From Reyranella soli (lineage in GTDB: Bacteria; Pseudomonadota; Alphaproteobacteria; Reyranellales; Reyranellaceae), in assembly GCF_007992495.1 (NCBI RefSeq), contig NZ_BKAJ01000122.1, forward strand, positions 1-43,345: a stretch of 43,345 nt of DNA. Direction: 5' to 3'. The translations under genes were made by a program, and so were the position numbers. The notes below the pieces were generated by a model that worked only from the letters and a program-made list of their open reading frames with translations, had not been told where the DNA came from and ran no database searches. Below are positions 1 through 7,482 of the stretch, piece by piece (positions within the stretch are counted from its first letter, which is position 1; each line of letters begins with the position of its first letter).

Positions 1-45
1 GCGCTCCGGCAAGAACATGAGCGCCACAGAGTGGCGACGTCATCA
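1..45. repeat. Partial copy of the dispersed palindromic repeat at the window edge
   Basis: The first bases read GCGCTCCGGCAAGAACATGA, followed by a small hairpin (CGCCAC-AGA-GTGGCG). The segment matches the right-hand arm of the repeat at 5890-5927 (AAGAACATGAGCG next to GCGCTCC) and is presumably cut by the window edge. Confidence 0.5.
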
Positions 46-207
46 CGGGACGTAGCCTTGGGGAGTTCGATGCGGATCGGCAGGTTCCCTGGGGCTCGGC
101 GGCGCGTAGCCGGGAAACTCCTTGAAGGTATAGGGCGTGTACTTGTCAGCACACGCCCCCACCAAGCCGACAAGGGCAACGATGGCGAACTGGAGAAGGC
201 GTTGCAC
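43..207 (-). CDS. Small putative lipoprotein
   Basis: This 54-residue frame starts at a GTG (205-207), with GAGGG about ten bases upstream. The N-terminus is hydrophobic (LLQFAIVALVGLVGAC) and ends in a plausible lipobox, VGAC, which would give a lipid-anchored protein after signal peptidase II cleavage. The mature part is short, Pro/Tyr-rich and resembles no family I know. It begins 11 bases after the stop of the flavin oxidoreductase at 219-1268 on the same strand, so the two are probably cotranscribed. The call rests on the signal peptide, the ribosome site and the spacing; no homology was recognised. Confidence 0.55.
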   Translation of the reverse strand: MQRLLQFAIVALVGLVGACADKYTPYTFKEFPGYAPPSPREPADPHRTPQGYVP

Positions 208-218
208 GTCGTCGTCCC

Positions 219-1268
219 TCACTTGAAGCGCGGCATGACCTCCTGACAGAGCAGCCGCAGCGCCTCCAGCACCTGGGCGTGCGGAATGAGACTGCCCGGG
301 TTGAGCTCGGCCAGAATGCCATTGAGGCCGAGCACGGCGCGCAACTCTTCCAGGCGGTCGATGACACGCTCGGGCCTGCCGACGATCATGCGCTCGCGCA
401 GAACTTCCTCGTAGTCGATGTTCTGCATCTTGGCGCCGCGCTCGGCGCGATTCTCGATGGCACGCGCGCCCGAGGCGCTGGCCGAGGCGGCCAGTCGATC
501 GCCGATATAGCGCAGCAGATGCATGACGCTCTCGCGCGGCTCCTCGCGTGCCTTCTCGTCGGTGTCGGCGACGTAGACCGGCACGCGCAGATAGACCTCG
601 CCCTCGCCGGGATGACCTGCCTTCTTCCAGGCCTCGCGATAAGTCTTCACCAGCGGTGCCAGCTCGGAGATGTTGCCGGTACGCGCGGCGACGAAGATCG
701 GATGGCCGAGCTCGGCCACCTCGACGTAGGTGTCGGGGCTCGCCGCGGCGACACGGATCTCGGGCCAGGGCTGCTGCAGGGACTTGGGCGCCAGCCGGAC
801 GTTCTCGTAGGTGAAGTACTTGCCCGAATGGCTGAAGCGTTCCTCGGTGAAGGCACGCTTCAGGATATGCAGCGTCTCGGAGAAGCGTTCGCGGCTTTCG
901 CCGTAGTCGACGCCGTAGGTCTTGTAGGTATGGGCGAAGCCCGAGCGGCCGACACCGAAGATCAGGCGGCCTTTGCTCAGCTGGTCGACAGTGGCGACCT
1001 CCTCGGCCAGCCGCAGCGGATGGCAGAGCGGCAGCACCTGCACGGCCGTGCCGATCTTCATGCGCTCGGTGCGCTGGGCGATCGTCGCGGCGATCATCAT
1101 CGGCGAGGAGAGCACCGAGCGCTCGGGCGCGAAGTGCAGCTCGGCGAGCCACATCGCGTCGAGGCCCCACTCTTCGGCGGCATCAACCTGCGCAAGCGAA
1201 TTGGCGAAGGACTGCTGGGCGGTCTCGCCGGGCAGCGCCTGAAACTCGTGGAACATTCCGAATTCCAT
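219..1268 (-). CDS. LLM-class flavin-dependent oxidoreductase
   Basis: A 349-residue protein of the bacterial-luciferase-like (LLM) superfamily. These are TIM-barrel enzymes using reduced FMN, or F420 in some branches, for oxygenation or hydride transfer. Typical blocks are the N-terminal GMFHEFQ strand, AEEWGLDAMWLAELHF, the IGTAVQVLPLCHPLRLAEE segment (residues about 72-90) and GRLIFGVGRSGF. The start is the ATG at 1268, preceded by GAGGAGG at good spacing; an upstream in-frame start at 1292 has no such site. It is divergent from the reductase gene at 1307 with only 38 bases between them, so the two probably share a promoter region. Substrate unknown. Confidence 0.88.
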   Translation of the reverse strand: MEFGMFHEFQALPGETAQQSFANSLAQVDAAEEWGLDAMWLAELHFAPERSVLSSPMMIAATIAQRTERMKIGTAVQVLPLCHPLRLAEEVATVDQLSKGRLIFGVGRSGFAHTYKTYGVDYGESRERFSETLHILKRAFTEERFSHSGKYFTYENVRLAPKSLQQPWPEIRVAAASPDTYVEVAELGHPIFVAARTGNISELAPLVKTYREAWKKAGHPGEGEVYLRVPVYVADTDEKAREEPRESVMHLLRYIGDRLAASASASGARAIENRAERGAKMQNIDYEEVLRERMIVGRPERVIDRLEELRAVLGLNGILAELNPGSLIPHAQVLEALRLLCQEVMPRFK

Positions 1269-1306
1269 CGGTCCTCCTCGACAGGCGGCCATGGTATGAC
1301 CGAATC

Positions 1307-2413
1307 ATGCCGTCCAAAAGGGTCCTGATTGCCGGCGCAACCGGTCTTGTCGGCTATGCCGCCCTGAAGCACTTCGGCTCGCAGAAGGACTGCGAGGTGA
1401 TCGCCCTCTCGCGTCGCCAGCCGGACGAGACTTTCGGAGCGCGATGGCATCCGCTCGACCTTACCGACGCTGCAGCCTGTGCGAGCCTCGTCTCCGGGCT
1501 CGGCGCCATCACCCATCTGGTCTACGCCGCGCTCTACGAGCGGCCGGGGCTGGTCGCGGGTTGGCAGGAAGACGAGCAGATCCGCACCAACGACCTGATG
1601 CTGCGCAACCTTCTGGGGCCTCTGGAGCAGGCATCGTCGTTGCGCCACGTCGCCCTGCTGCAGGGCACCAAAGCTTACGGCGTGCATGTCCGGCCGCTCA
1701 CCGTGCCGGCGCGCGAGAACCGCTCGGAGATGCACGAGCAGCCGAACTTCTATTGGAACCAGGAGCGCTACCTGCGCGAGGCCCAAAGTAAAGCGGAACT
1801 GGCGGGCAAGGCGTGGAGCTGGTCGATCCTGCGGCCGGTGCTGATCGTGGGCGATTCCGTCGGCAGCGCCATGAACGTGATCCCCGCCCTCGGCGCCTAC
1901 GCCGCGATGATGCGGCGCGCCAGCAAGACTAGGCTCGACTATCCCGGCGGCGTCGGCCGCGTGGCACAGGCGGTCGATGCCGACCTGCTGGCGCGCGCCA
2001 TCGCCTGGTCGGGCGAGTCGACGAAGGCGCGCAACGAGATCTTCAACGTCACCAATGGCGACGTCTTCGTCTGGCCAAATGTGTGGCCCGCCATCGCCGA
2101 TGCGCTGGGCTTCGAGCCGGGCGAGCATGTGCCGCTCCGCCTCGACAGCGAGATCCGTCCGCAGGAGGCGGCATGGGCCGAGATCCGCGCGGCGCACGGG
2201 CTGACGTCGGGCACGCTCAAGGAGTTCGTCGGCCTTTCGTTCGAATATGCCGACTACACGATGGGCTACGGCCGCGACCGGCCCGGTCCGCCCGCCATCG
2301 TCTCGACCATCAAGCTGATGCAGGCGGGCTTCTGCGAGGTGATGGACACCGAGATGATGTTCCGGAAGGCCTTCGCCGAGATGCAGGCCAAGAAGCTGCT
2401 GCCGCCGCGCTGA
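1307..2413 (+). CDS. PRISE-like SDR (progesterone 5-beta-reductase / iridoid synthase type)
   Basis: A 368-residue NAD(P)-binding protein of the extended short-chain dehydrogenase group. The N-terminal Rossmann motif is GATGLVG (residues about 10-16). Two later blocks match the PRISE enone-reductase pattern: LLQGTKAYG, holding the catalytic Lys, and NFYWNQERYL, holding the catalytic Tyr. Family members reduce 1,4-enones using NADPH. A conventional YxxxK pair is absent, as expected for PRISE enzymes. The flanking LLM oxidoreductase and extradiol dioxygenase suggest a small oxidative or reductive degradation set, but the substrate cannot be read from sequence. The ATG at 1307 has only a weak ribosome site. 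Confidence 0.8.
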   Translation: MPSKRVLIAGATGLVGYAALKHFGSQKDCEVIALSRRQPDETFGARWHPLDLTDAAACASLVSGLGAITHLVYAALYERPGLVAGWQEDEQIRTNDLMLRNLLGPLEQASSLRHVALLQGTKAYGVHVRPLTVPARENRSEMHEQPNFYWNQERYLREAQSKAELAGKAWSWSILRPVLIVGDSVGSAMNVIPALGAYAAMMRRASKTRLDYPGGVGRVAQAVDADLLARAIAWSGESTKARNEIFNVTNGDVFVWPNVWPAIADALGFEPGEHVPLRLDSEIRPQEAAWAEIRAAHGLTSGTLKEFVGLSFEYADYTMGYGRDRPGPPAIVSTIKLMQAGFCEVMDTEMMFRKAFAEMQAKKLLPPR

Positions 2414-2426
2414 CCATACGCCTCGA

Positions 2427-3425
2427 TCAGTAGAAGATCGACAGGTCGGGTGCCGGCGTCTGAGCCTCGCCGGCGATGTCGGGCGTTCCGTACTGGATGA
2501 AGCTCTCCGGCAGGGCGGCGCCCCAATAGGTACCGGTACCGCGCTCGCGCTCGTTCCAGGTCACCGGCCGCCAGTCGGGTGCCAGCACGAGGTAGCTGCC
2601 CGAGTAGATCTCTACGCGGTTGCCGCCGGGCTCGTAGGAATACAGATAGAAGCCCTGCGAGTTGTTGTGCTTCGACGGGCCGGCCTCGATGAAGACGCCG
2701 TTCTCGACGAGGATATCGGCAGCGCGCAGCACGTCCTCGCGATTGTCGACCCACAGCGAGAAGTGATGCAGGCGACCGTGCCCACCCTTCACGTCGGCGA
2801 CATAGGCGAGCTGGTGGTGAATGGCGTTGGGGCTCATCCACGAGCCGATCTCGTTCTTGCCGTCGTCGAAGACGACCTGCTCGCGCAGTTGGAAGCCGAG
2901 CAGTTCCTGGGCGAAGCGGCGATTGGTGGCGACGTCCGACGCCAGGAGCGCCAGATGGTCGGTACGACGCACGCCGACGCCCCGGCCGGTGTATTTCTGC
3001 GGCTGGTTCTTCAGGGCCGAGCGCAGGCCTTCCGCGGCTTCGTAGCGCTGTTCCTCGAAATAGATCTCCATGTGATGGCCGTCGGGATCGCGGAAGCGGA
3101 AGGATCGGCCGCGGCCGAAGTCGCCGTTGGTCCAGCCGATGCCCAAACCCACCTCCTGCAGTGCCGCGGCGCGGCGTTCCAGCGCTGCCGGACTTGTCGC
3201 CCGCCAGGCAATGCCGCCGACGCCCGGCGACGGCGCCTGGCTGAGCTTCAGCGTGCTGGCGGCATAGTCGCCATAGCCGCGCAGCCAGGCGGCGGCGGCC
3301 GTGCGCTGGACGACCTCCATCCCCAGGAGATCGCGGAAATACCACAGGCTCTTCTCGAGCTGTGGCGTCAGAAGCTCGACCGAGCCGAGGTGGGCGATAT
3401 CGTGCAGCGGTTCCGGCGACGTCAT
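2427..3425 (-). CDS. Extradiol ring-cleavage dioxygenase (VOC superfamily)
   Basis: A 332-residue two-domain vicinal-oxygen-chelate protein of the catechol 2,3-dioxygenase type, which opens dihydroxylated aromatic rings next to the diol using Fe(II). The first domain runs from DIAHLGSVELLTP to about residue 125. The second carries the metal ligands: His157 in RTDHLALL, His220/221 in RLHHFSLW and Glu272 in NRVEIYSG. The usual start is MTSPEP at 3425; an in-frame TTG at 3443 lies directly after GAGGTGA and is an alternative. The gene is convergent with the SDR gene (13 bases apart). Function as a catechol dioxygenase is inferred from conserved ligands; the ring substrate is unknown. Confidence 0.85.
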   Translation of the reverse strand: MTSPEPLHDIAHLGSVELLTPQLEKSLWYFRDLLGMEVVQRTAAAAWLRGYGDYAASTLKLSQAPSPGVGGIAWRATSPAALERRAAALQEVGLGIGWTNGDFGRGRSFRFRDPDGHHMEIYFEEQRYEAAEGLRSALKNQPQKYTGRGVGVRRTDHLALLASDVATNRRFAQELLGFQLREQVVFDDGKNEIGSWMSPNAIHHQLAYVADVKGGHGRLHHFSLWVDNREDVLRAADILVENGVFIEAGPSKHNNSQGFYLYSYEPGGNRVEIYSGSYLVLAPDWRPVTWNERERGTGTYWGAALPESFIQYGTPDIAGEAQTPAPDLSIFY

Positions 3426-3509
3426 CCATGAAAGCCTGAGCAATCACCTCACAGCCTGCCTTGACCCAGATCAATCGGCAGCGGTCCGTTGGTCGCGCGA
3501 TGAGCCAGG

Positions 3510-3559
3510 TCGGAAAAAGAAGGACCCGGATCGCGATCCGAAGATCGCGGCCCGGGTCC
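3510..3559 (-). terminator. Rho-independent terminator of the small membrane-protein gene
   Basis: On the minus strand a 17-base stem (3543-3559 with 3522-3538, two mismatches) closes a TTCG tetraloop and is followed by TTCTTTTTCC (3521-3512). It lies 29 bases past the stop of the gene at 3589-3804 and upstream of the dioxygenase gene, so it separates the two transcripts. Confidence 0.8.
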
Positions 3560-3588
3560 ATCGACGCCCCCTCAAAACACTGGCGCGA

Positions 3589-3804
3589 TTACTTCAAGCT
3601 GTCGGAAATCTGCTCGAGGTTGGCCTGGGTCTGATTCGCGATGTCGCTGACCTGCGCATTGCGATTGACCCACTGGCGGGCCACCGGCGGCACCTCGAAG
3701 CCCATCACCGTCTCAGGCAGCTGGACCTTCAGATTGCCTGTCATGGTGAGACAGACGACGGCCAGGAAGCCGAGCTTGACCGTCCATCCGAGAAGAAATC
3801 GCAT
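3589..3804 (-). CDS. Small single-span membrane protein, function unknown
   Basis: A 71-residue protein with a hydrophobic N-terminal segment (residues 4-24, including LGFLAVVCLTMTG). It could be a membrane anchor or an uncleaved signal, followed by a polar tail ending in a probable amphipathic helix (SDIANQTQANLEQISDSLK). No family recognised. Support for a real gene is its own strong terminator at 3510-3559 and a composition typical of small inner-membrane or periplasmic proteins. The ribosome site before the ATG is weak. A palindromic repeat (3877-3954) lies upstream between it and the LysR gene. Confidence 0.5.
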   Translation of the reverse strand: MRFLLGWTVKLGFLAVVCLTMTGNLKVQLPETVMGFEVPPVARQWVNRNAQVSDIANQTQANLEQISDSLK

Positions 3805-3876
3805 GCCCGGATGATAGTTTCACAGGCTCCGCCATGACAGCAAACGATCGTATCAATTGTGTAGGGCGTTTCGCGT

Positions 3877-3954
3877 CATGTTCTTCCGGACCGCGCGCTT
3901 CCAGCGCGCTCATGAGCTTGAGCGCGCTAAAAGCGCGCGGTCCGGAAGAGCATG
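3877..3954. repeat. Nested palindromic repeat, copy 1
   Basis: The outer arms 3877-3900 and 3931-3954 are inverted copies matching at 23 of 24 positions (core TTCCGGACCGCGCGCTT). Inside them, 3903-3912 (AGCGCGCTCA) pairs perfectly with 3919-3928. The element sits 4 bases beyond the stop of the LysR gene and could fold as its transcript end. Related copies are at 5795-5927 and 23272-23373. Confidence 0.85.
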
Positions 3955-3958
3955 AGGA

Positions 3959-4825
3959 CTACCGCAACGCAAAGCTCGCGCGCACGTGGTCGGCGAGATC
4001 GCGCGCGGCGGGCGACAGGCCGGGCGGTGCGTAGAGATTGATGCGGAACTCGGGCAGCGGCGGCAGGCGCGCCTCGCGTGCGGCCTTGCCGTCGAAGATC
4101 TCGAAGCGCGGCGGCACCGAGGAGCGCAGCAGCGGCGCCACCGCCAGCCCCGCCTCGATCGCGGCATAGACCGGCTCGAGTCGGCTCACCTCGCAGACCG
4201 CGCGCCAGTCGCGCCGCAGGCGGCCCAGCGCCTCTACGGCGACGGGACGGAACACGCAGGTCGGCGCGCCCAGCGACACCGGCAGTGGATCGCGCAGATG
4301 GGCCTCGCCGCCCGATGCGCCGACCCAGACCAGCCGGTCGGTGCGCAGCGTCTCGCCGTGGCGGCCGCAGTCGGTCTCGGTGGTGAGCGCGAGATCGACG
4401 GCGCCCTTGCGCAGCTCGTCGCGCACGACGCGCGAATCCTCGCACACCAGGCTGACGCGCACGCGCGGCTGCGCCTTGGCGAAGCGGCGCAGGATCGGCG
4501 GCACGAAGCTGCCGATGATGTCGTAGGGCACGCCGAGCCGCACCTCGCCCTCGAACGAAGGCGTGCGCATGGCCGACCACACCTCGTCGTTCAACGCCAG
4601 CAGGCGCCGCGCCTGGGCAAGCAACCTCTCGCCCGCCGGCGCCAAGGCGAGCTTGCGGCCCCGGCGTTCGAACAGCCGGCAGTCGAGCGCCTCCTCCAGC
4701 CGCTTGATCTGCTGGCTGGCGGCAGCCTGGCTGACGCCCAGCGCCGAAGCGGCGGCGGTGACGCCGTCGGCATCGACGACGCCGACGAAGGCGCGGATCA
4801 GGGAGATGTCGAGGTCTCTTCTCAT
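3959..4825 (-). CDS. LysR-family transcriptional regulator
   Basis: A 288-residue LysR-type regulator. The N-terminal winged helix-turn-helix spans about residues 5-65 (AAASALGVSQAAASQQIKRL, then LFERRGRKLALAPAGERLL). A periplasmic-binding-protein-like effector domain follows from about residue 90. Length is normal for the family. It is divergent from dapA (4913) across an 87-base gap containing dyad symmetries at 4837-4861 and 4870-4881. LysR regulators commonly control the divergently transcribed neighbour and repress themselves, so regulation of this dapA is the likely role. The effector is unknown. Confidence 0.9.
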   Translation of the reverse strand: MRRDLDISLIRAFVGVVDADGVTAAASALGVSQAAASQQIKRLEEALDCRLFERRGRKLALAPAGERLLAQARRLLALNDEVWSAMRTPSFEGEVRLGVPYDIIGSFVPPILRRFAKAQPRVRVSLVCEDSRVVRDELRKGAVDLALTTETDCGRHGETLRTDRLVWVGASGGEAHLRDPLPVSLGAPTCVFRPVAVEALGRLRRDWRAVCEVSRLEPVYAAIEAGLAVAPLLRSSVPPRFEIFDGKAAREARLPPLPEFRINLYAPPGLSPAARDLADHVRASFALR

Positions 4826-4836
4826 AACGGATACTG

Positions 4837-4861
4837 AACGATCATATCTAAAACATTCGTT
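4837..4861. promoter_or_regulatory. Candidate LysR operator (dyad)
   Basis: AACGA and TCGTT form an inverted repeat 15 bases apart in the AT-rich centre of the LysR/dapA divergent intergenic space. Size and position are right for a LysR recognition site, but no binding motif is known for this regulator. Confidence 0.35.
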
Positions 4862-4869
4862 TTCATTAT

Positions 4870-4881
4870 AGCAGATCTGCT
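4870..4881. promoter_or_regulatory. Perfect 12-base palindrome upstream of dapA
   Basis: AGCAGATCTGCT is a perfect palindrome 31 bases before the dapA start. It could be a second operator half or an activation site for the divergent LysR protein. Based on symmetry alone. Confidence 0.35.
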
Positions 4882-4912
4882 CTTACCGTCATCTGCGATC
4901 GGAGGACGACGA

Positions 4913-5788
4913 ATGATCACAGGTCTTTGGCTGCCCATCGTGACGCCGTTCAAGGATGGCGCCGTCGACTTCAAGAGCTACGAGCGGCTGATCGAGCACT
5001 ACCTGGCGTCCGGCATCGACGGAGTGTTCCCGCTCGGCACCACGGGCGAATCGCCGGCCCTCGATGCGGTGGAGATCGACGAACTGGTCGAGCGCACCGT
5101 GGCGACGGTGGCCGGCCGCGTGCCGGTGTTCGTGGGCGTCGGCGGCAACGCCACCGCCAAGGTCGAGAAGGAGCTGAAGCGCCTGGAACGCCATGCCTTC
5201 GAGGGCATCGTCTCGGTCTGCCCCTACTACAACCGGCCGAGCCAGGACGGGCTCCTGGCGCATTTCCGCGCCGTCGCCGCGGCGACCGACCGTGACGTGC
5301 TGATCTACAACATCCCCTATCGCACGGCGGTGAATCTCGCCAACGATTCGCTGATCGAGCTTGCCGAGGTGAAGAACATCGTGGGCGTGAAGGACAGCTC
5401 GGGCAGCATCGCCCAGTCACTCGAGCTGCTGGCGCGCAAGCCCAACGACTTCTCGGTGCTGACCGGCGAGGACGCGCTCTACTTCACCATGATGGCCAAC
5501 GGCGCCGAGGGCGGCATCCTGGCGGCGAGCCATGTCATGACCGAACGCTTCGTCGAAGTCGGGCGGCGCTTCGCTGCCAACGACATCGTTGGCGCGCGTG
5601 CCGCGTGGGCGCCGCTCGCGCCCCTGGTGCCGCTGCTGTTCGCCGAGGCCAATCCGATGCCGATCAAGTACCTGTTGTGGCGTCAGGGCCTGATCGCTTC
5701 GCCGGAGTGCCGCCTGCCGTTGACGCGGATCTCGGACGGCCTGGCGCGGCGGCTCGATGCCATTGTCGGCGAGCGGCTGGCGGCATAA
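4913..5788 (+). CDS. dapA: 4-hydroxy-tetrahydrodipicolinate synthase
   Basis: A 291-residue class I aldolase. It condenses pyruvate with aspartate semialdehyde in the first committed step of lysine and diaminopimelate synthesis, in the cytoplasm. Key residues match the E. coli enzyme: Thr43/Thr44 in GTTGES, Tyr106 in CPYYNRP, Tyr132 in YNIPYR, Arg137, and the Schiff-base Lys160 in VGVKDSSG. The ATG follows GATCGGAGGACGACGA, a strong ribosome site. Control by a dedicated divergent LysR gene is unusual for housekeeping dapA, so this may be a second, condition-specific copy or a related N-acetylneuraminate-lyase-family enzyme. The full DapA residue set favours DapA. Confidence 0.85.
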   Translation: MITGLWLPIVTPFKDGAVDFKSYERLIEHYLASGIDGVFPLGTTGESPALDAVEIDELVERTVATVAGRVPVFVGVGGNATAKVEKELKRLERHAFEGIVSVCPYYNRPSQDGLLAHFRAVAAATDRDVLIYNIPYRTAVNLANDSLIELAEVKNIVGVKDSSGSIAQSLELLARKPNDFSVLTGEDALYFTMMANGAEGGILAASHVMTERFVEVGRRFAANDIVGARAAWAPLAPLVPLLFAEANPMPIKYLLWRQGLIASPECRLPLTRISDGLARRLDAIVGERLAA

Positions 5789-5794
5789 CGCTCC

Positions 5795-5927
5795 GGAGCG
5801 CGGACCTCCAGGTCCGCTCATGCTCTTCGTCTTCCGGACCGCGAGCTTCCAGCTCGCTCATGATTCATGAGCGAGCTGGAAGCTCGCGGTCCGAAAGAAC
5901 ATGAGCGGACCTGGAGGTCCGCGCTCC
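5795..5927. repeat. Long double palindrome, repeat copy 2
   Basis: The outer arms 5795-5822 and 5900-5927 are perfect 28-base inverted copies. The inner arms 5835-5863 and 5865-5893 are perfect 29-base inverted copies around a single central T. The core TTCCGGACCGCGAGC is shared with the copies at 3877 and 23272. It fills the space between convergent dapA and mscL and could stop transcription from both sides. Confidence 0.9.
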
Positions 5928-5933
5928 AAAGAA

Positions 5934-6356
5934 CTAAGCCCTCGCCTTCAGGAGATCGCGGATCTCCGTCAGCAGCTCCTGCTCCTTGGTCGGTGGCGCG
6001 GGCGGCGGCGGGGCGGCAGCTTCCTGCTGGAACAGGCGGTTCATGCCTCTGATCACCAGGAACAGGATCCAGGCGATGATGATGAAGTTCACCGTCACGG
6101 TGATGAACTGGCCGTAGCCCAGGGTGGCGCCAGCTTTCTTGGCGGCGTCGTAATTCGTGGCCTGGCTCGACGCCGAGGTGAGGCCGATGAAGTAGTTGGT
6201 GAAGTCGAGCCCGCCGAAGACGCGGCCGATGATCGGCATCATGATGTCGTTGACCATCGAATCGATGATCTTGCCGAAGGCGGCGCCGATGATGACGCCG
6301 ATGGCGAGATCGACGACGCTGCCGCGCATCGCGAATTTCTTGAATTCCTGGAGCAT
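5934..6356 (-). CDS. mscL: Large-conductance mechanosensitive channel MscL
   Basis: A 140-residue inner-membrane channel that opens under membrane tension to release solutes during hypo-osmotic shock; it works as a homopentamer. It shows the conserved N-terminus MLQEFKKFAMRGSVVDLAIG, first helix (about residues 15-45 including VIIGAAFGKIIDSMVNDI), periplasmic loop, second helix (VTVNFIIIAWILFLVIRGMN) and C-terminal helix (KEQELLTEIRDLL) after a Pro-rich linker. The ATG at 6356 is preceded by GGAGGG at good spacing; a GTG at 6362 is too close to that site. It converges on dapA across the palindrome at 5795-5927. Confidence 0.96.
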   Translation of the reverse strand: MLQEFKKFAMRGSVVDLAIGVIIGAAFGKIIDSMVNDIMMPIIGRVFGGLDFTNYFIGLTSASSQATNYDAAKKAGATLGYGQFITVTVNFIIIAWILFLVIRGMNRLFQQEAAAPPPPAPPTKEQELLTEIRDLLKARA

Positions 6357-6391
6357 CTCCACCCTCCGTCGGTTGGACCGGTCGTCGGTCG

Positions 6392-7345
6392 TCAGGACAC
6401 GCGAAGCAGCACGAGCAAAGCAGAAACGGTGATCACCGAGAAGGCCGTCGACAGCAGAACTGACGCTGAATTCTGCTCGACCGCAATGTCGAACTGCTTG
6501 GCCAGCACGAAGGCGTTGGCCGCCGTCGGCAGGGCCGCCATCAGCAGCGCCACCTTGCCCGGCACGGATGTTAGGTCAATGAACAGCGGCAGCACCAGCC
6601 ACGCCGCAAGCGGCTGCAGCAGGAGCTTGATCACTGTGGCGCATCCCGCCTCGGCAAGCCCGCTCCTGATCGACTTGTCCGACAGGAAGAGGCCGATGGC
6701 GAACAGCGCACAGGGTGCCGCCGCCGCGCCCAAAAGGTCGAGCCACTTCTCGACCGGCGTCGGAATCGGCAGGCCGACCGCGGACACCACGATGCCCAGC
6801 GCGATCGACACGGGCAGCGGATTGCGCGCCACGTTGAACGCCGCGCGCAGGAAGGTCCTAAGCGGCCCGTGCCCCGCCGCCACCTCGAGCTCGATCAGCA
6901 TGACGCCGATCACCATGGCGACGATGGCGGTCACGATCACTGTCAGCATGGCGGGCGGCAGTCCGCCCTCGCCGAATGCCGCCAAGCAGAGTGGCACGCC
7001 CATGTAGCCGACATTGCCCCAAGAGGCGGCGATGCCCTGCAGGCTCATGGCGGCCAAGCCACCCCCCTTGCCCGTCACTCGCGAGACCAGCCGGGTCGTC
7101 GCCATGCCGAGCAGGAAGGTCGCCAGGACGACGACGCCGAAGCCCAGCATCAGGGCCGGGTCGAGCACGGCGGCCACCGGGGTGCGCGCCAAAGTGCCGA
7201 AAAACAGCACCGGCAGGGCGAAATAGCTCACGAAGGCGTTCAGGGCGGCGGTCGATTCCCCGCCCAGGATGCGCCAGCGGCCGGCCAGATACCCCGCCAG
7301 GATGACGCCGAAGATCGGCAAAGCGACGTTGAGAATGGCCTGCAC
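6392..7345 (-). CDS. AEC-family (auxin efflux carrier-like) transporter
   Basis: A 317-residue polytopic membrane protein with about ten hydrophobic segments in two halves, separated near residues 165-180. Features typical of the AEC family are the opening LNVALPIFGVILAGYLAGR, the early conserved block STAALNAFVSYFALPVLFF, and the repeat of the fold after the middle (NPLPVSIALGIVVSAVGLPI). Bacterial members export malate, malonate or other organic anions; the substrate here is unknown. The chosen start is a GTG at 7345. It lies just upstream of mscL on the same strand, with a 35-base gap. Confidence 0.85.
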   Translation of the reverse strand: MQAILNVALPIFGVILAGYLAGRWRILGGESTAALNAFVSYFALPVLFFGTLARTPVAAVLDPALMLGFGVVVLATFLLGMATTRLVSRVTGKGGGLAAMSLQGIAASWGNVGYMGVPLCLAAFGEGGLPPAMLTVIVTAIVAMVIGVMLIELEVAAGHGPLRTFLRAAFNVARNPLPVSIALGIVVSAVGLPIPTPVEKWLDLLGAAAAPCALFAIGLFLSDKSIRSGLAEAGCATVIKLLLQPLAAWLVLPLFIDLTSVPGKVALLMAALPTAANAFVLAKQFDIAVEQNSASVLLSTAFSVITVSALLVLLRVS

Positions 7346-7392
7346 GGGGCTGCCAGCGCCTTCAATTTCAGTTCTTGTAACTCATTAGGAAA

Positions 7393-7420
7393 TTGACATA
7401 AATAACACAAATCCCATAAT
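7393..7420 (+). promoter_or_regulatory. Sigma-70-type promoter for the secreted protein gene
   Basis: TTGACA (7393-7398), a 16-base spacer and CATAAT (7415-7420) lie in a markedly AT-rich strip upstream of the gene at 7483. The -35 box is a perfect consensus and the -10 box matches at five of six positions. Confidence 0.65.
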
Positions 7421-7482
7421 ATTTCGGCACCATAACGAGGCCGCACCCGTCCCCTCCGCCAGCGGCCCGGGAGAGATCGAAA

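Noticed and set aside
5795..5927. Short open frames reading MSELEARGPE-like peptides in the palindromic repeats
   Set aside because: They arise from the repeat core in several copies and have no ribosome sites; they are translations of the repeat, not genes.
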